Positions 17,901 to 25,200 of a DNA stretch of 33,237 nt are shown here, piece after piece. The DNA comes from Nitrosomonas sp. GTDB lineage: Bacteria; Pseudomonadota; Gammaproteobacteria; Burkholderiales; Nitrosomonadaceae. The stretch spans positions 1 to 33,237 of the forward strand of contig JAGRFM010000128.1 of the NCBI GenBank assembly GCA_020446045.1, written 5' to 3'. How positions within the stretch are numbered: position 1 is the first letter of the stretch; each line of letters starts with the position of its first letter. Under the pieces are notes generated by a model that saw nothing but the letters and a program-made list of their open reading frames with translations, was not told the DNA's origin and did not search any database. Both the position numbers and the translations under genes were made by a program.

Positions 17901-19019
17901 TTTTCCAATTGATTCGAGTGGATAAGTATCACTGGGGAAAGCGCCATCATCATTAGGACCAATAATTAACGCATTGATATCACCGTGGATAATGCGATTG
18001 CCCTGAACCATATTTAGCACCGGCTTGCCAGCCTTGCCTTCCTTATTCCAGATACAGTCACTTTCAGTCTCTTTACATTCATAAATGGCTTCATAATTTA
18101 TTATGGGTTGCCCACTTCGTGTAATTCCAGTAGTTGCTAAACGCATTTCTTCTTCGGTTACCTGTGCGCGGTAAAAACGTGCGCCTTTCGGTTGCACCGT
18201 TACAGCACCGAACAGGCCAACCCCGCTGTTTCCAGCCGTGCCTTCTCCACCGAAAACTGCGCCATCGTTACTGACTAAGAATGCGCCTTCTACAGGTGCA
18301 TAAAAACAATATTCTCTGGTCTCACCAGGTCTGGCCAAGCTGTTTGGATTTTGACCGACGTATGAACTGTCATCGTTAATACTACGAACCAATTCCAGGC
18401 CTTGCGGATGAAAGCCGACGGTACGACTGGCGACTTGGTCATCTAATCGGAAAATTATTTTAGGATTTCCTTCCGCATCAAGTTCTCCCTCAATATCTTT
18501 GGGTCCACGTTCTGTTGGATGATCAATATTTAGTAATGGATCAAATGAATTGAATGGATTCGCATAATTGGGTGGCGCATCCCCATAATGATTCAACTTG
18601 TGATGCAACAAATTGGTAAAACGTACTTTTAGATGTTCTCCCGCTGCCACGCGTAATACCAACGGGCGGGGCCGCAAATCGGGACGCAAGGCGATATTCC
18701 GGCTTGTATGCCGGCGTTTGACCGCTTCAAACAGCGCTTCGCCTTCTGCGGTGTAATCCAAAGTTTTGTATGCATCAGGATTAGAAATATCAACGATATC
18801 ATGCCGTAACGCATACATCATCCAGTTTACATTTTGCGCCCCCAGACGGTTGAAAATCATGGGGTGATCAATTGCAACCACATCGGCTTCCAGTGCATCT
18901 GATGGACAAACCGAATGCACCGCCATCTCCACTTCCGTCTCCGTCTCTGCTTTAACTATTCCTACCGCAAGACCTATTAGAAGTAGTATCGTAATTTTGA
19001 TAAACGCCCGAATGTTCAT
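11910..19019 (-). CDS. giant secreted multicopper oxidase, MofA/MnxG (manganese-oxidase-like) type
   Basis: The product is 2369 residues from the ATG at 19019, which has AGGGGA 7 nt upstream and opens a signal peptide (NIRAFIKITILLLIGLAVGIVKA). An upstream in-frame GTG at 19097 is disfavoured. Copper motifs are His204 (FHPQG), H560-L-H-N-H564, a canonical HCHxxxHxxxxM at 611-622 (Cys612, Met622), H988-I-H990, H1184-D-H1186 with His1192, H1487-E-H-E-H1491, His1810, H2254-G-H-H2257, His2308 and His2331. GQHIHLPKW...NGWNYEDGTFSPG and TTFTHDHLGPSTHQQIGLYA are phrases I associate with MofA/MnxG-like proteins linked to Mn(II) oxidation. The sequence is three tandem versions of one cupredoxin unit (PLVLR/PLVMR at about 116, 945, 1724). 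A His-rich loop lies near 1590-1603. Known relatives are shorter (about 1200-1900). The substrate is unproven: Mn(II), Fe(II), Cu(I) or an organic reductant are all possible. Confidence 0.92.
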   Translation of the reverse strand: MNIRAFIKITILLLIGLAVGIVKAETETEVEMAVHSVCPSDALEADVVAIDHPMIFNRLGAQNVNWMMYALRHDIVDISNPDAYKTLDYTAEGEALFEAVKRRHTSRNIALRPDLRPRPLVLRVAAGEHLKVRFTNLLHHKLNHYGDAPPNYANPFNSFDPLLNIDHPTERGPKDIEGELDAEGNPKIIFRLDDQVASRTVGFHPQGLELVRSINDDSSYVGQNPNSLARPGETREYCFYAPVEGAFLVSNDGAVFGGEGTAGNSGVGLFGAVTVQPKGARFYRAQVTEEEMRLATTGITRSGQPIINYEAIYECKETESDCIWNKEGKAGKPVLNMVQGNRIIHGDINALIIGPNDDGAFPSDTYPLESIGKRNPTLPNRLEPFREFVSIFHDENAATQAFPYFFEHPELKHTLHGVRDSFMINYGSGGIGSEIIANRLQAGPMQDCLDCAYEEFFLSAFAVGDSAMLVDKPANLVTSQCQPEFVAKVKIPNPLNPDEEIEVLDPRYQAERENFCVQPSDQKATEAYYPYDPSNVHHSYIGDFVKFRNMHSGKEQHIFHLHNHQWLFNPNDDNSNYIDAQGLGPGSGYTYEIAFGGSGNRNKTVGDAIFHCHFYPHFAQGMWYMWRNHDVFEAGTPLAVSQTDTGFHDQPFALQHGKPAANSRALPDGEIVAGTPIPAIVPLPGKGMAPMPEPVHVTHKENGLGSKAELVNPFNDQTKNPGYPFWVAGVTEHSDGGITYSSSVGSRPTTPPLDMSEIPGIVKGHDGGLTRHAMAGFSTGGKAKSLISRFTAEKHLEKASPIYFPEEGTSLERLAMEYHAKPRGERQTYAVNMDGSMSSAYFETNGAEPVPGAPFNEPCIDDKGMLLAWGGNAEFFGATYDEDGYFDVFSVLPGGIEFGAGNPRVYKGANLQLDVVFNKIGYHYPQQRILTLWEDVGPLLKYEKPPEPLVMRMNTFDCAMYAHTNLVPHYFYGDDYQITTPTDVIGQHIHLPKWDLTSADGGANGWNYEDGTFSPGMVRERIAAINALNENEALMPVAHPYFKGYEEGNTDSICANDEDCEYQFSVENCQSDWHQAIDLAEINKRNNELEVQALIEHRQNMPENCGWLDDRYHLSESACDALWEEMIEEVHTRNTSVSRLFEINSGMPGACDWFGARTTLQRWFSDPIVNTGGIHRGLGTTFTHDHLGPSTHQQIGLYATMLTEPPGSEWWHNELDSVTGQKVKLYDMDNRQDGGPTSWQAVISGKDGESIDYDGTPGDDSHREFFLQFGDFQHAYVKGAYYGVSKDGVGWMNEDPDNPPEKSAKPTHDSFRLAINPSVRKPAQPVFPDIIAFEPTCPGGRETIDGGDLLSGSVYGENDFTNPELYNSKGQPLRPCAEGISADDVGMMVVNYRNEPLGARVYDPHAFGPDGKRGTQTKGLAGDMAFAMQTRIDRAIDALNTVQGAAKSAPFKYYPLTQGIFDGDPFTPILQAFAGDHVKVKIQGGSHEHEHNGSINGVKWLQSGSGFGHAPHSGWRNAQNAGLSEQFTFTTNLIDYESPLGINDRMYAVDTSQDGLWNGVWGVLRSYNRAPLHHRLMPLASNTIPTLLAPSHVHDHKYEHKHDSHSRIDNVCPADAPVQYYHISAVLANKVLKNELGITIPRWKSESRKWWEWWSPRTNLNPSGGTLVYNPQPNEIGIRIVNEEGEVVDTQLFKSGPLHDPTAILFVHNEDLDKYGRLRPDAPVEPLVLRAAAGDCIHITMTNRLPENPAKMPDLYGYTSVSGIIPRNCSELGNAANDDAAHCERSEYYDHASTTFNNNLVRPSNHIGLHPQLVHYDLQASDGNNVGLNSRSTVAPGKSKRYAWYAGTIEVPPLENACLSTDDSAYETLNNFSLFYKEPLSSADLFTAASLDRNIYSFLNRRIFDQNKKMPNGESFDQYRFNPALNEADVDFGMVLKDNFNKWRMLEEGIFDNMFYSLSDFWGILTGKLPQSCLQYFGDDRTNMSKIDTLLFDRGRIVNTLAECLTDAKLVNEFPISPYTTRLVSLQQNNEQCEPARFVAVEYGGSNLTPPDRIKQGQKGAIGALVIEPEGATWEENDTAIDRQNPGSDQSNTRTTRMAADVKYPVIFDGKAVDRQFRDLVLVHQKGLNLRYKDGSAIPNIAAEKEDANEDPQQTAPEDAHDSGHMAINYGTEPMWFRFGLPPDSDFGKAGLGGVDNAWQAFSNGAGKIGTVINGDSESSEPYVPILTTYAGQEMRIRALMPTGVGRATTGELHGHHWPRDPYLAEHTDNGYPRGNSKSSWGVASQCIGNNALAFHLGGQESISPMAHFDLVFPKAGGEYKVVGDYLWRDHAGFGITNGLWALVRVTDAPPEFNDGELGSLRSNCDLPG

Positions 19020-19118
19020 ATCTTTTCCCCTGAATCGTGCCAGATTCAGCTGTTGTTTGAATGCTGCAGTATCTGACACATAAATCCTTTTCTTCACATA
19101 ACCTAATCGTATTTATTC

Positions 19119-19147
19119 TTATTACAAAAGTATGTGATTTTTGTCAT
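19119..19147 (-). promoter_or_regulatory. candidate sigma70 promoter of the oxidase operon
   Basis: On the minus strand ATGACA (19147-19142) and TAATAA (19124-19119) are separated by exactly 17 nt, giving a leader of about 90 nt to the ATG at 19019. The 414-nt gap 19020-19433 is AT-rich and otherwise holds only divergent promoter-like sequence. No riboswitch fold was recognised. Confidence 0.45.
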
Positions 19148-19340
19148 ATTTTCTTTAAATCTTTTTTTAGAAGGCAGTAGTCAATCGCTTATTCAAGAAC
19201 ACCGGCTAAATTCCAACAAATGATCTTTACTGTCGATTACGAAATGTTTTGTTATTTAACGTAACGGTTTTTTAAATTGTTATATGAATTATGTAATACA
19301 AATTCTTTTGAATCAACAGTAAACCCTAAGATTTTTGTCT

Positions 19341-19370
19341 TGCATTACTGTTTTAATTACTGACATAATC
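19341..19370 (+). promoter_or_regulatory. candidate promoter of the short-chain dehydrogenase gene
   Basis: TTGCAT (19341-19346) and CATAAT (19365-19370) are separated by 18 nt and lie about 64 nt before the ATG at 19434. Both hexamers match the consensus imperfectly. It would be divergent from the oxidase promoter. Confidence 0.35.
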
Positions 19371-19433
19371 AAACAAATAATTAATCTAGCTTAGAGATTT
19401 AACGATTCATACTATTGAAATTTAAGAGTTATT

Positions 19434-20249
19434 ATGACAACACCTATTGCACTCGTAACTGGCGCATCCAGCGGAATTGGAAGAGCAACTGCTATTTTGT
19501 TGGCACAGAATGGTTATTACGTTTTCGCAATGGCAAGGCGCATGCACCGATTGGAGGAGATACGCACGGAAAATATCGAACCGGTTTGTCTGGATGTAAC
19601 CGATGCAACTGCTATTGAATCATTGGTCAACCATGTAATGGAAACCAAAGGGCGCATAGACCTACTGGTTAATAATGCAGGATACGGTCAGCTTGGCGCT
19701 GCCGAATGTGTTTCAATGGAAGCCGCGCATCAACAGTTTGAAGTCAATGTATTCGGCTATGCACGTTTTATGCAGGCCGTTCTGCCGCATATGCGTGAAC
19801 AAAAATCAGGTTGTATCATTAATATTTCATCGATTCTGGGCCGTATTTCACTTCCGGGATTTGGCTGGTACGCTGCATCAAAACATGCTATTGAAGCGTT
19901 ATCCGAAAGCCTGCGCAGCGAAGTGATGGAATTCGGAATCAAAATTATTGTCATTGCACCCGGCCTGATTAAAACCGAATTCGCTGAAAAGGAATTCGAA
20001 CTGCTTAAATCCGTAGAACATCCCACCGTCTACCAAAAACTGCTCGACGCCCTGCCCCGTCTATTGAAAGACGAACCTATTGCACCCGGCCCTGAAATTA
20101 TTGCGCAGGCTGTACTCAAAGCGGCGAAATCAGCTTTTTCGCCGGCACGGCATGCATTGCCAGCTGATTCGAAAACTGCCGTCATTGCCCGCTGGTTTTT
20201 AGGTGCACGACTTTTTGACTGGGCCGTGCGGCGCAAAATGAAAATTTAG
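19434..20249 (+). CDS. short-chain dehydrogenase/reductase (SDR)
   Basis: The 271-residue protein is a classical SDR of usual length. The cofactor motif is TGASSGIG (9-16), NNAG lies at 80-83, and the catalytic residues are Ser in ISS (132-133), Tyr146 and Lys150 (YAASK). Arg35-Arg36 after the second strand suggest NADP(H) preference. After the active site it has PGLIKTEF. There is no signal peptide, so it is cytosolic. The substrate is not predictable; close SDRs act on alcohols, ketones or acyl intermediates. It is divergent from the oxidase operon across a 414-nt gap, and a functional link is not evident. AAGAG sits 8 nt before the ATG. Confidence 0.9.
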   Translation: MTTPIALVTGASSGIGRATAILLAQNGYYVFAMARRMHRLEEIRTENIEPVCLDVTDATAIESLVNHVMETKGRIDLLVNNAGYGQLGAAECVSMEAAHQQFEVNVFGYARFMQAVLPHMREQKSGCIINISSILGRISLPGFGWYAASKHAIEALSESLRSEVMEFGIKIIVIAPGLIKTEFAEKEFELLKSVEHPTVYQKLLDALPRLLKDEPIAPGPEIIAQAVLKAAKSAFSPARHALPADSKTAVIARWFLGARLFDWAVRRKMKI

Positions 20250-20373
20250 AGCTAAATTAATCAACGATTGAAGATCCAAAATAATTTCTTTTTGAATATA
20301 ATTCGACTTCGATAAATCTTTTTATAGACTATTTTATATAAAAATTATTAGTCTTTTGTTAGTGGCAATTAAA

Positions 20374-21063
20374 ATGAGAGTTTCTCTGTTCTACTTGAAA
20401 TTAATTACCATATTGGTAGTGTTTTTATCATTAACAAGTTGTGCAAGCATGGATGATCACCATGGCAAAATGGCTGCAACTGCTATTGGAGCGGGGTTAG
20501 GTGCTGTTGCTGGACTTGTTATTGCTCAAGATCCGATAACTGGCGCAATTATTGGCGGCTCTATTGGGTTTGTGGCGGGATCTGTTTACGACCTTGAAGT
20601 AAAAAAAAATAAAAATGCACCTGATGTTGAAATTGACTATATTGAAAAAACGGGAGCAGGACTACCTCAAGAAACAATCATATCAAAATACTCGATTCGG
20701 ACAGAACCGGAAAACTTGATTAAAAGAGGAGATGAGATACGTTTTTATTCTGAGATTGAAGTGATTAAAGGAAGAGATACATACGGACTCAAAGACCGAT
20801 TAGAAGAAGAATTGATTATTTCGCATGATTCCCAGAGTGAACCGAAAAGTAATAGAAAGGAGGTTATTGATTCTTCTATAATTCTATCCGGCGGTTATGA
20901 AACCAAATCGACTTTTAGATTTGTAGCTGATAACGCTCTTGCACAAGGTTATTATGATTATAGGAAAATTCTATATCTTAATGACGATCCAGTGAGAGAA
21001 TCTCAGGGTAGATTTCAAATTGCAATAATTGATCAAAAAATACATGTTGTATTTCTCAATTAA
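20374..21063 (+). CDS. lipoprotein with glycine-zipper segment
   Basis: The product is 229 residues from the ATG at 20374. An in-frame TTG at 20356 is a weaker choice. A signal peptide with lipobox LTSC places the lipidated Cys at about residue 23. A Gly-rich hydrophobic stretch follows (about 37-75: AIGAGLGAVAGLV, GAIIGGSIGFVAGSVYD), a glycine-zipper pattern typical of outer-membrane lipoproteins of the SlyB/YMGG type. The remaining 155 residues are soluble, beta-rich and not recognised. It is the first of three consecutive plus-strand lipoprotein genes. The region is more AT-rich than the flanking enzyme genes. The function is unknown. Confidence 0.75.
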   Translation: MRVSLFYLKLITILVVFLSLTSCASMDDHHGKMAATAIGAGLGAVAGLVIAQDPITGAIIGGSIGFVAGSVYDLEVKKNKNAPDVEIDYIEKTGAGLPQETIISKYSIRTEPENLIKRGDEIRFYSEIEVIKGRDTYGLKDRLEEELIISHDSQSEPKSNRKEVIDSSIILSGGYETKSTFRFVADNALAQGYYDYRKILYLNDDPVRESQGRFQIAIIDQKIHVVFLN

Positions 21064-21114
21064 AGCGTACCACTTTATTTTTCCAACCAATAATACTTAC
21101 TTCAAATAAACAAT

Positions 21115-21765
21115 ATGAACAAAACCTGGTTGCTTGTGTTTAGTCTAATTTTATTATCTGGTTGCTCGAGTACGCCTGAATTAACACGGGATGAATTTGC
21201 CTCGATAACAACACGCGAGTATCCAGGCTTGACTGGAGAACAAGTTTTACAAGCAAGTGAAAAGCTATTTCGCCTAGCTGATGGTGATGATTTTAAATTT
21301 AATTATTCCAGGGACAATCCTGCGATTGAAACTATATACGCTACCCGTAAGTGGACTGAATACTTGGTATTTTCAAGCGCCACTGGTTTTGATTATTGGA
21401 AACTAACAACTGTTTCGGGGGAACAAGGTACTATCGCCACGATACAACTCAATCGACATATTGTATCTAAAATCGTTTGGACATATCGTTATATGAATCC
21501 ACCAATACCTGCACATCAATGGCCAGAAGGTGAAGGTATCAAAAATACTTCTATCTATGATTTGTACTGGGCAAGAATGGATTATTTATTAGGAAAACGT
21601 GAGGACTGGATGACCTGTAAAATGTCCAAGGAAAGAATAAAACTAAAAGTTGTATGGGGTGACAATGATTTTTTGTGTAATTTTCTTAACTTGAAAGATG
21701 ATATCCCTGATTCACCATTAATAGTGTCCAATTTGGAATCAATATACAAAATTTTTCCTAAATAA
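21115..21765 (+). CDS. hypothetical lipoprotein, paralogue of the next gene
   Basis: The 216-residue protein has the lipobox LSGC (Cys17) and then SSTPELTRDEF. The segments FASITTREYPGL, ASEKLFRLADG, and the late SIYDLYWARMDYLLGK are matched in the next gene, so the two are paralogues. The last 60 residues (with two Cys) are extra in this copy. I do not recognise the family. It starts 51 nt after the glycine-zipper gene, likely in the same transcript. Confidence 0.7.
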   Translation: MNKTWLLVFSLILLSGCSSTPELTRDEFASITTREYPGLTGEQVLQASEKLFRLADGDDFKFNYSRDNPAIETIYATRKWTEYLVFSSATGFDYWKLTTVSGEQGTIATIQLNRHIVSKIVWTYRYMNPPIPAHQWPEGEGIKNTSIYDLYWARMDYLLGKREDWMTCKMSKERIKLKVVWGDNDFLCNFLNLKDDIPDSPLIVSNLESIYKIFPK

Positions 21766-21785
21766 AAATTTTATTTACAGAATTG

Positions 21786-22265
21786 ATGAAAAAAATTTTC
21801 TTCTTAGCGGTATCAATCATTTTTCTAACGAGCTGCACCACAGCAAATAAGCAATTGTCATATAAAGAATGGAGCAGTTCAACCACACGTGAGTATGCAG
21901 GAATTTCAAATAATCAATTCTTTCTTGCAGTTGAAAAGTTATTTCTTTTGGATTATGGCAATGAACTTAGTTTAAAGCGAATGAACGAAACGATATTTGC
22001 TAAACGCAATAGGGTAACCCGAACCGGTTGGTGGATATTTAAGTCAACTAATTATCATGTTGACTCATGGAGAATAAATATATCACCAACCAAAGATGGC
22101 ACAAAGATAACAATTCAAGCCAATTACGCATTATCAGCTGGAAAGCCAATTCCAGATTCAGTAATGATGCCAGGAATGCCAGTTCATAATACAGAAATTT
22201 ATGATCAATTTTGGGTAAAACTAGATTATTTACTAAAAAATAACGACAATACAAATAATCTATGA
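21786..22265 (+). CDS. hypothetical lipoprotein, shorter paralogue of the preceding gene
   Basis: The product is 159 residues from the ATG at 21786. A TTG directly before it is in frame. The lipobox is LTSC (Cys17 or so). WSSSTTREYAGI, VEKLFLLDYG and EIYDQFWVKLDYLLK align with the preceding protein. Its stop overlaps the stop of the convergent acyltransferase gene by 6 bp, leaving no room for a separate terminator. The function is unknown. Confidence 0.7.
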   Translation: MKKIFFLAVSIIFLTSCTTANKQLSYKEWSSSTTREYAGISNNQFFLAVEKLFLLDYGNELSLKRMNETIFAKRNRVTRTGWWIFKSTNYHVDSWRINISPTKDGTKITIQANYALSAGKPIPDSVMMPGMPVHNTEIYDQFWVKLDYLLKNNDNTNNL

Positions 22266-25200
22266 AATATTGTCCTCAACCCATACTTTCAAAGCAACAT
22301 AATCAACTTTACCGGTACCTAACAAAGGTAACTGATCGGTTATCAGTATTGTTTTAGGAATACTCATTTCACTGATACCATGCTGTTTCGCATAACTAAC
22401 CAGCATTTCACGCTGTGCATCCGGGTTCGTGGTTACCAAAACAATTTGTTCACCTTTTTTGGGATCGGGTAAATGGGTTGCTGCGTGACTGTATTCGGGC
22501 CAGAGTTGGCTGACATAGCTTTCCACTGCCGCGAGCGAAACCATTTCCCCACCGATTTTTGCAAAGCGTTTCACGCGTCCTTTGATACTTAAAAATCCTT
22601 TGTCATCAATGGCAACGATATCGCCCGTGTCGTACCAACCGTCTTTGGGGGGTTGTAATACAGCCGGTTGAATGGCTAAATAATACCCTTTCATAATGTT
22701 CGGACCGAACACTTTTAATTTACCGCCATCGTCAATGCCCGGCACGGATTCCAGGCGATATTCGATCCCCGGCATTAATCGTCCGACTGAACCGGGCAAG
22801 CTATGCATCGGTGTATTAAGGCTTAATATCGGTGACGTCTCAGTTGCGCCATAGCCTTCAAAAATCCGCACGCCGAATTTTTCCGCCCACAATTGTCGGG
22901 TTTCCGGTTTCAGTTTTTCCGCACCGGCAAATACATACCGTATGCTCTGGAAATCATAGGCATTCGCGAAACGCGCATAACCGGAAAGAAACGTATCGGT
23001 GCCAAACATGAGCGTGGCATTGGTGTCGTAAACCATTTCAGGAATAATGCGGTAATGCAACGGAGACGGATAAAAAAACGTCCGTATGCCGGATAGCACA
23101 GGCAGTAGCGTGCCGCCGGTCAATCCAAACGAATGAAAAACCGGCAATGCATTAAACACAATATCGGTTGGGCCGAAATCGATACGTGATGAAACCTGAT
23201 AACGATTTGCCTGGATATTTCGGTGGCTCAACACCACTCCTTTGGGAACATCTTCCGATCCGGAAGTAAATAAAATCACCGCAATTGAATCGGCGTCATT
23301 ATTTTTGTTAATCCATTGGTAAAACAGTTGCGGCACAAAACTGGATAATACGCCCTTAATCTTGGCTAAAAAGGAAATCTCTGATGCCAGATCTTCCAGG
23401 TAAATAATCTTTATTTGATGCGATTCGAGCGCTTCAATCAAATGCACCAATTTACCCGCATGAATAAAACGCCGGGATGTCACAACGGTATCAATCGCTG
23501 CGGTTTTGCACGCAGAAACCAGGTTTTTAGCGCTGGTTGAATAATTCAGCATCGCGGGTATCCGTCCGTAGGCCTGTAATCCAAAAAAACAGATCAACGT
23601 GCTGACCATATTAGGCATCAGTATTCCCGACGCTTTATTAATGCCTGTAAACCGTTTCAAAACGGAACCGAGTATGAAACAACGCATAATCAATTGGCGG
23701 TAATTGACAGGTTTTCGTTCTACATCTTCGGCAATAATATGGCGGCTGCCATGAATTGAACGCGCATCCAGCAATGTCTGAAACAATGTCTGATCCAGAT
23801 TGTTACTCTTGAACATCATATAAGACATCACGTCATAGAGTTTGATACCGGCCGTCTGGCGGCGTTTTCTGCCGCGTACATCTTTCGGCAAATCGAAATG
23901 CAAAGGCGTCATGACCGTCATGGTGATTTTTGGAAACCAACGAATACGTACTTTGCCACGCAATCTTGAAAAAGGCGTATATTGCGCACCGGAAATGATG
24001 ATTGGCAACACCTGGGCACCGGTTTTGTCGGCAATCATCGCAGGACCTTCATAGATTTTCATCAATGAACCGGTCACGGTTAACCGTCCTTCGGGGAAAA
24101 TAACAATGACACGACCTCTTTTTACCCGATCAATCAACAGCCGCGTAGACATCGGACTGGCCGGATCAAGCGCAATCGTATCAGCAAGAAATAAAAAAGG
24201 CCGTAGCCACCAGCGTTTGGCGATATGCGTGTTGATAGCAAAGCTGACATGGTGAGGAACATAGGCGCCGATCAACACTGCATCCAGGAAAGACAAATGA
24301 TTGGCGACAATGATAGTTTTACTATCCATTTTGTGAAAATGCTCGACGCCCTTAACGTCAAGCTTGTAGCACAGGTGAAAAATCCAGCGTAATACCGATT
24401 TGACCAAAGCCTGTGGCAACAGGCTGGAAATATAAACAGCCATGACACCATTCACGATTGCAATAACAAGAAATACGTCTATGACCGAAAAGTCATATGC
24501 CAGCATGGCGCTGATCGCAATCGCTGAAACCACCATGAATAACGCGTTCAGAATGTTATTTGCTGCAAATGTGCGTGACATATGCGACATTTCGGTACGA
24601 TGCTGGATAATTGCATACAACGGAACGATATAAATGCCGCCGCAAATTGAAATACCCAACAAGTCGATTAAGATGCGCCAGTGTGCAAACGACTCAAAAT
24701 AAACGCCTGCACCAATGAGTGCGCCTGTCTCAACGGGCAACAAACTGCTGCTGGCCAGATACATATCCACCGTAAACAACGTCATGCCGATAATCCCCAA
24801 CGGCACATAAGTGGCCGCTATTTCACCTTTGAGCAACCGGTTGCATAGCAGCGATCCGATCGCGATACCAATTGTAAATGTAGCGAGAAAAAGCGTTACG
24901 ACTTGCTCGTTACCGCCGACCACGTCCTTTGCAAACGTCGGGAATTGTGACAAAAAACTGGCGCCAAACAACCAGAACCACGATATACCAAGGATTGAGC
25001 GGAAAATCACCGGGTGTTGACGCGCATGTCGAATAATATCGCGCGTTTCAATCAAAAAGTTGTAATGAATAGTCAACGCAGCAGCTGCTGGTTGTGTAGC
25101 GGGTATCGAAAAGCTGCTCACCAACCCTAAAATAGCCACGACAATGACGATGCAGGAAATGATCAACGCGCCGTTTTCGACCATGATCAGCAAACCGCCG

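Noticed and set aside
19020-19097. Upstream GTG start for the oxidase, adding 26 residues
   Set aside because: The ATG at 19019 has AGGGGA at good distance and begins the signal peptide directly. The longer form would place charged residues ahead of it.
19020-19433. Manganese or other riboswitch upstream of the oxidase
   Set aside because: I looked for conserved multi-stem leader features in the roughly 90-nt leader and saw none. The sequence is simple and AT-rich.
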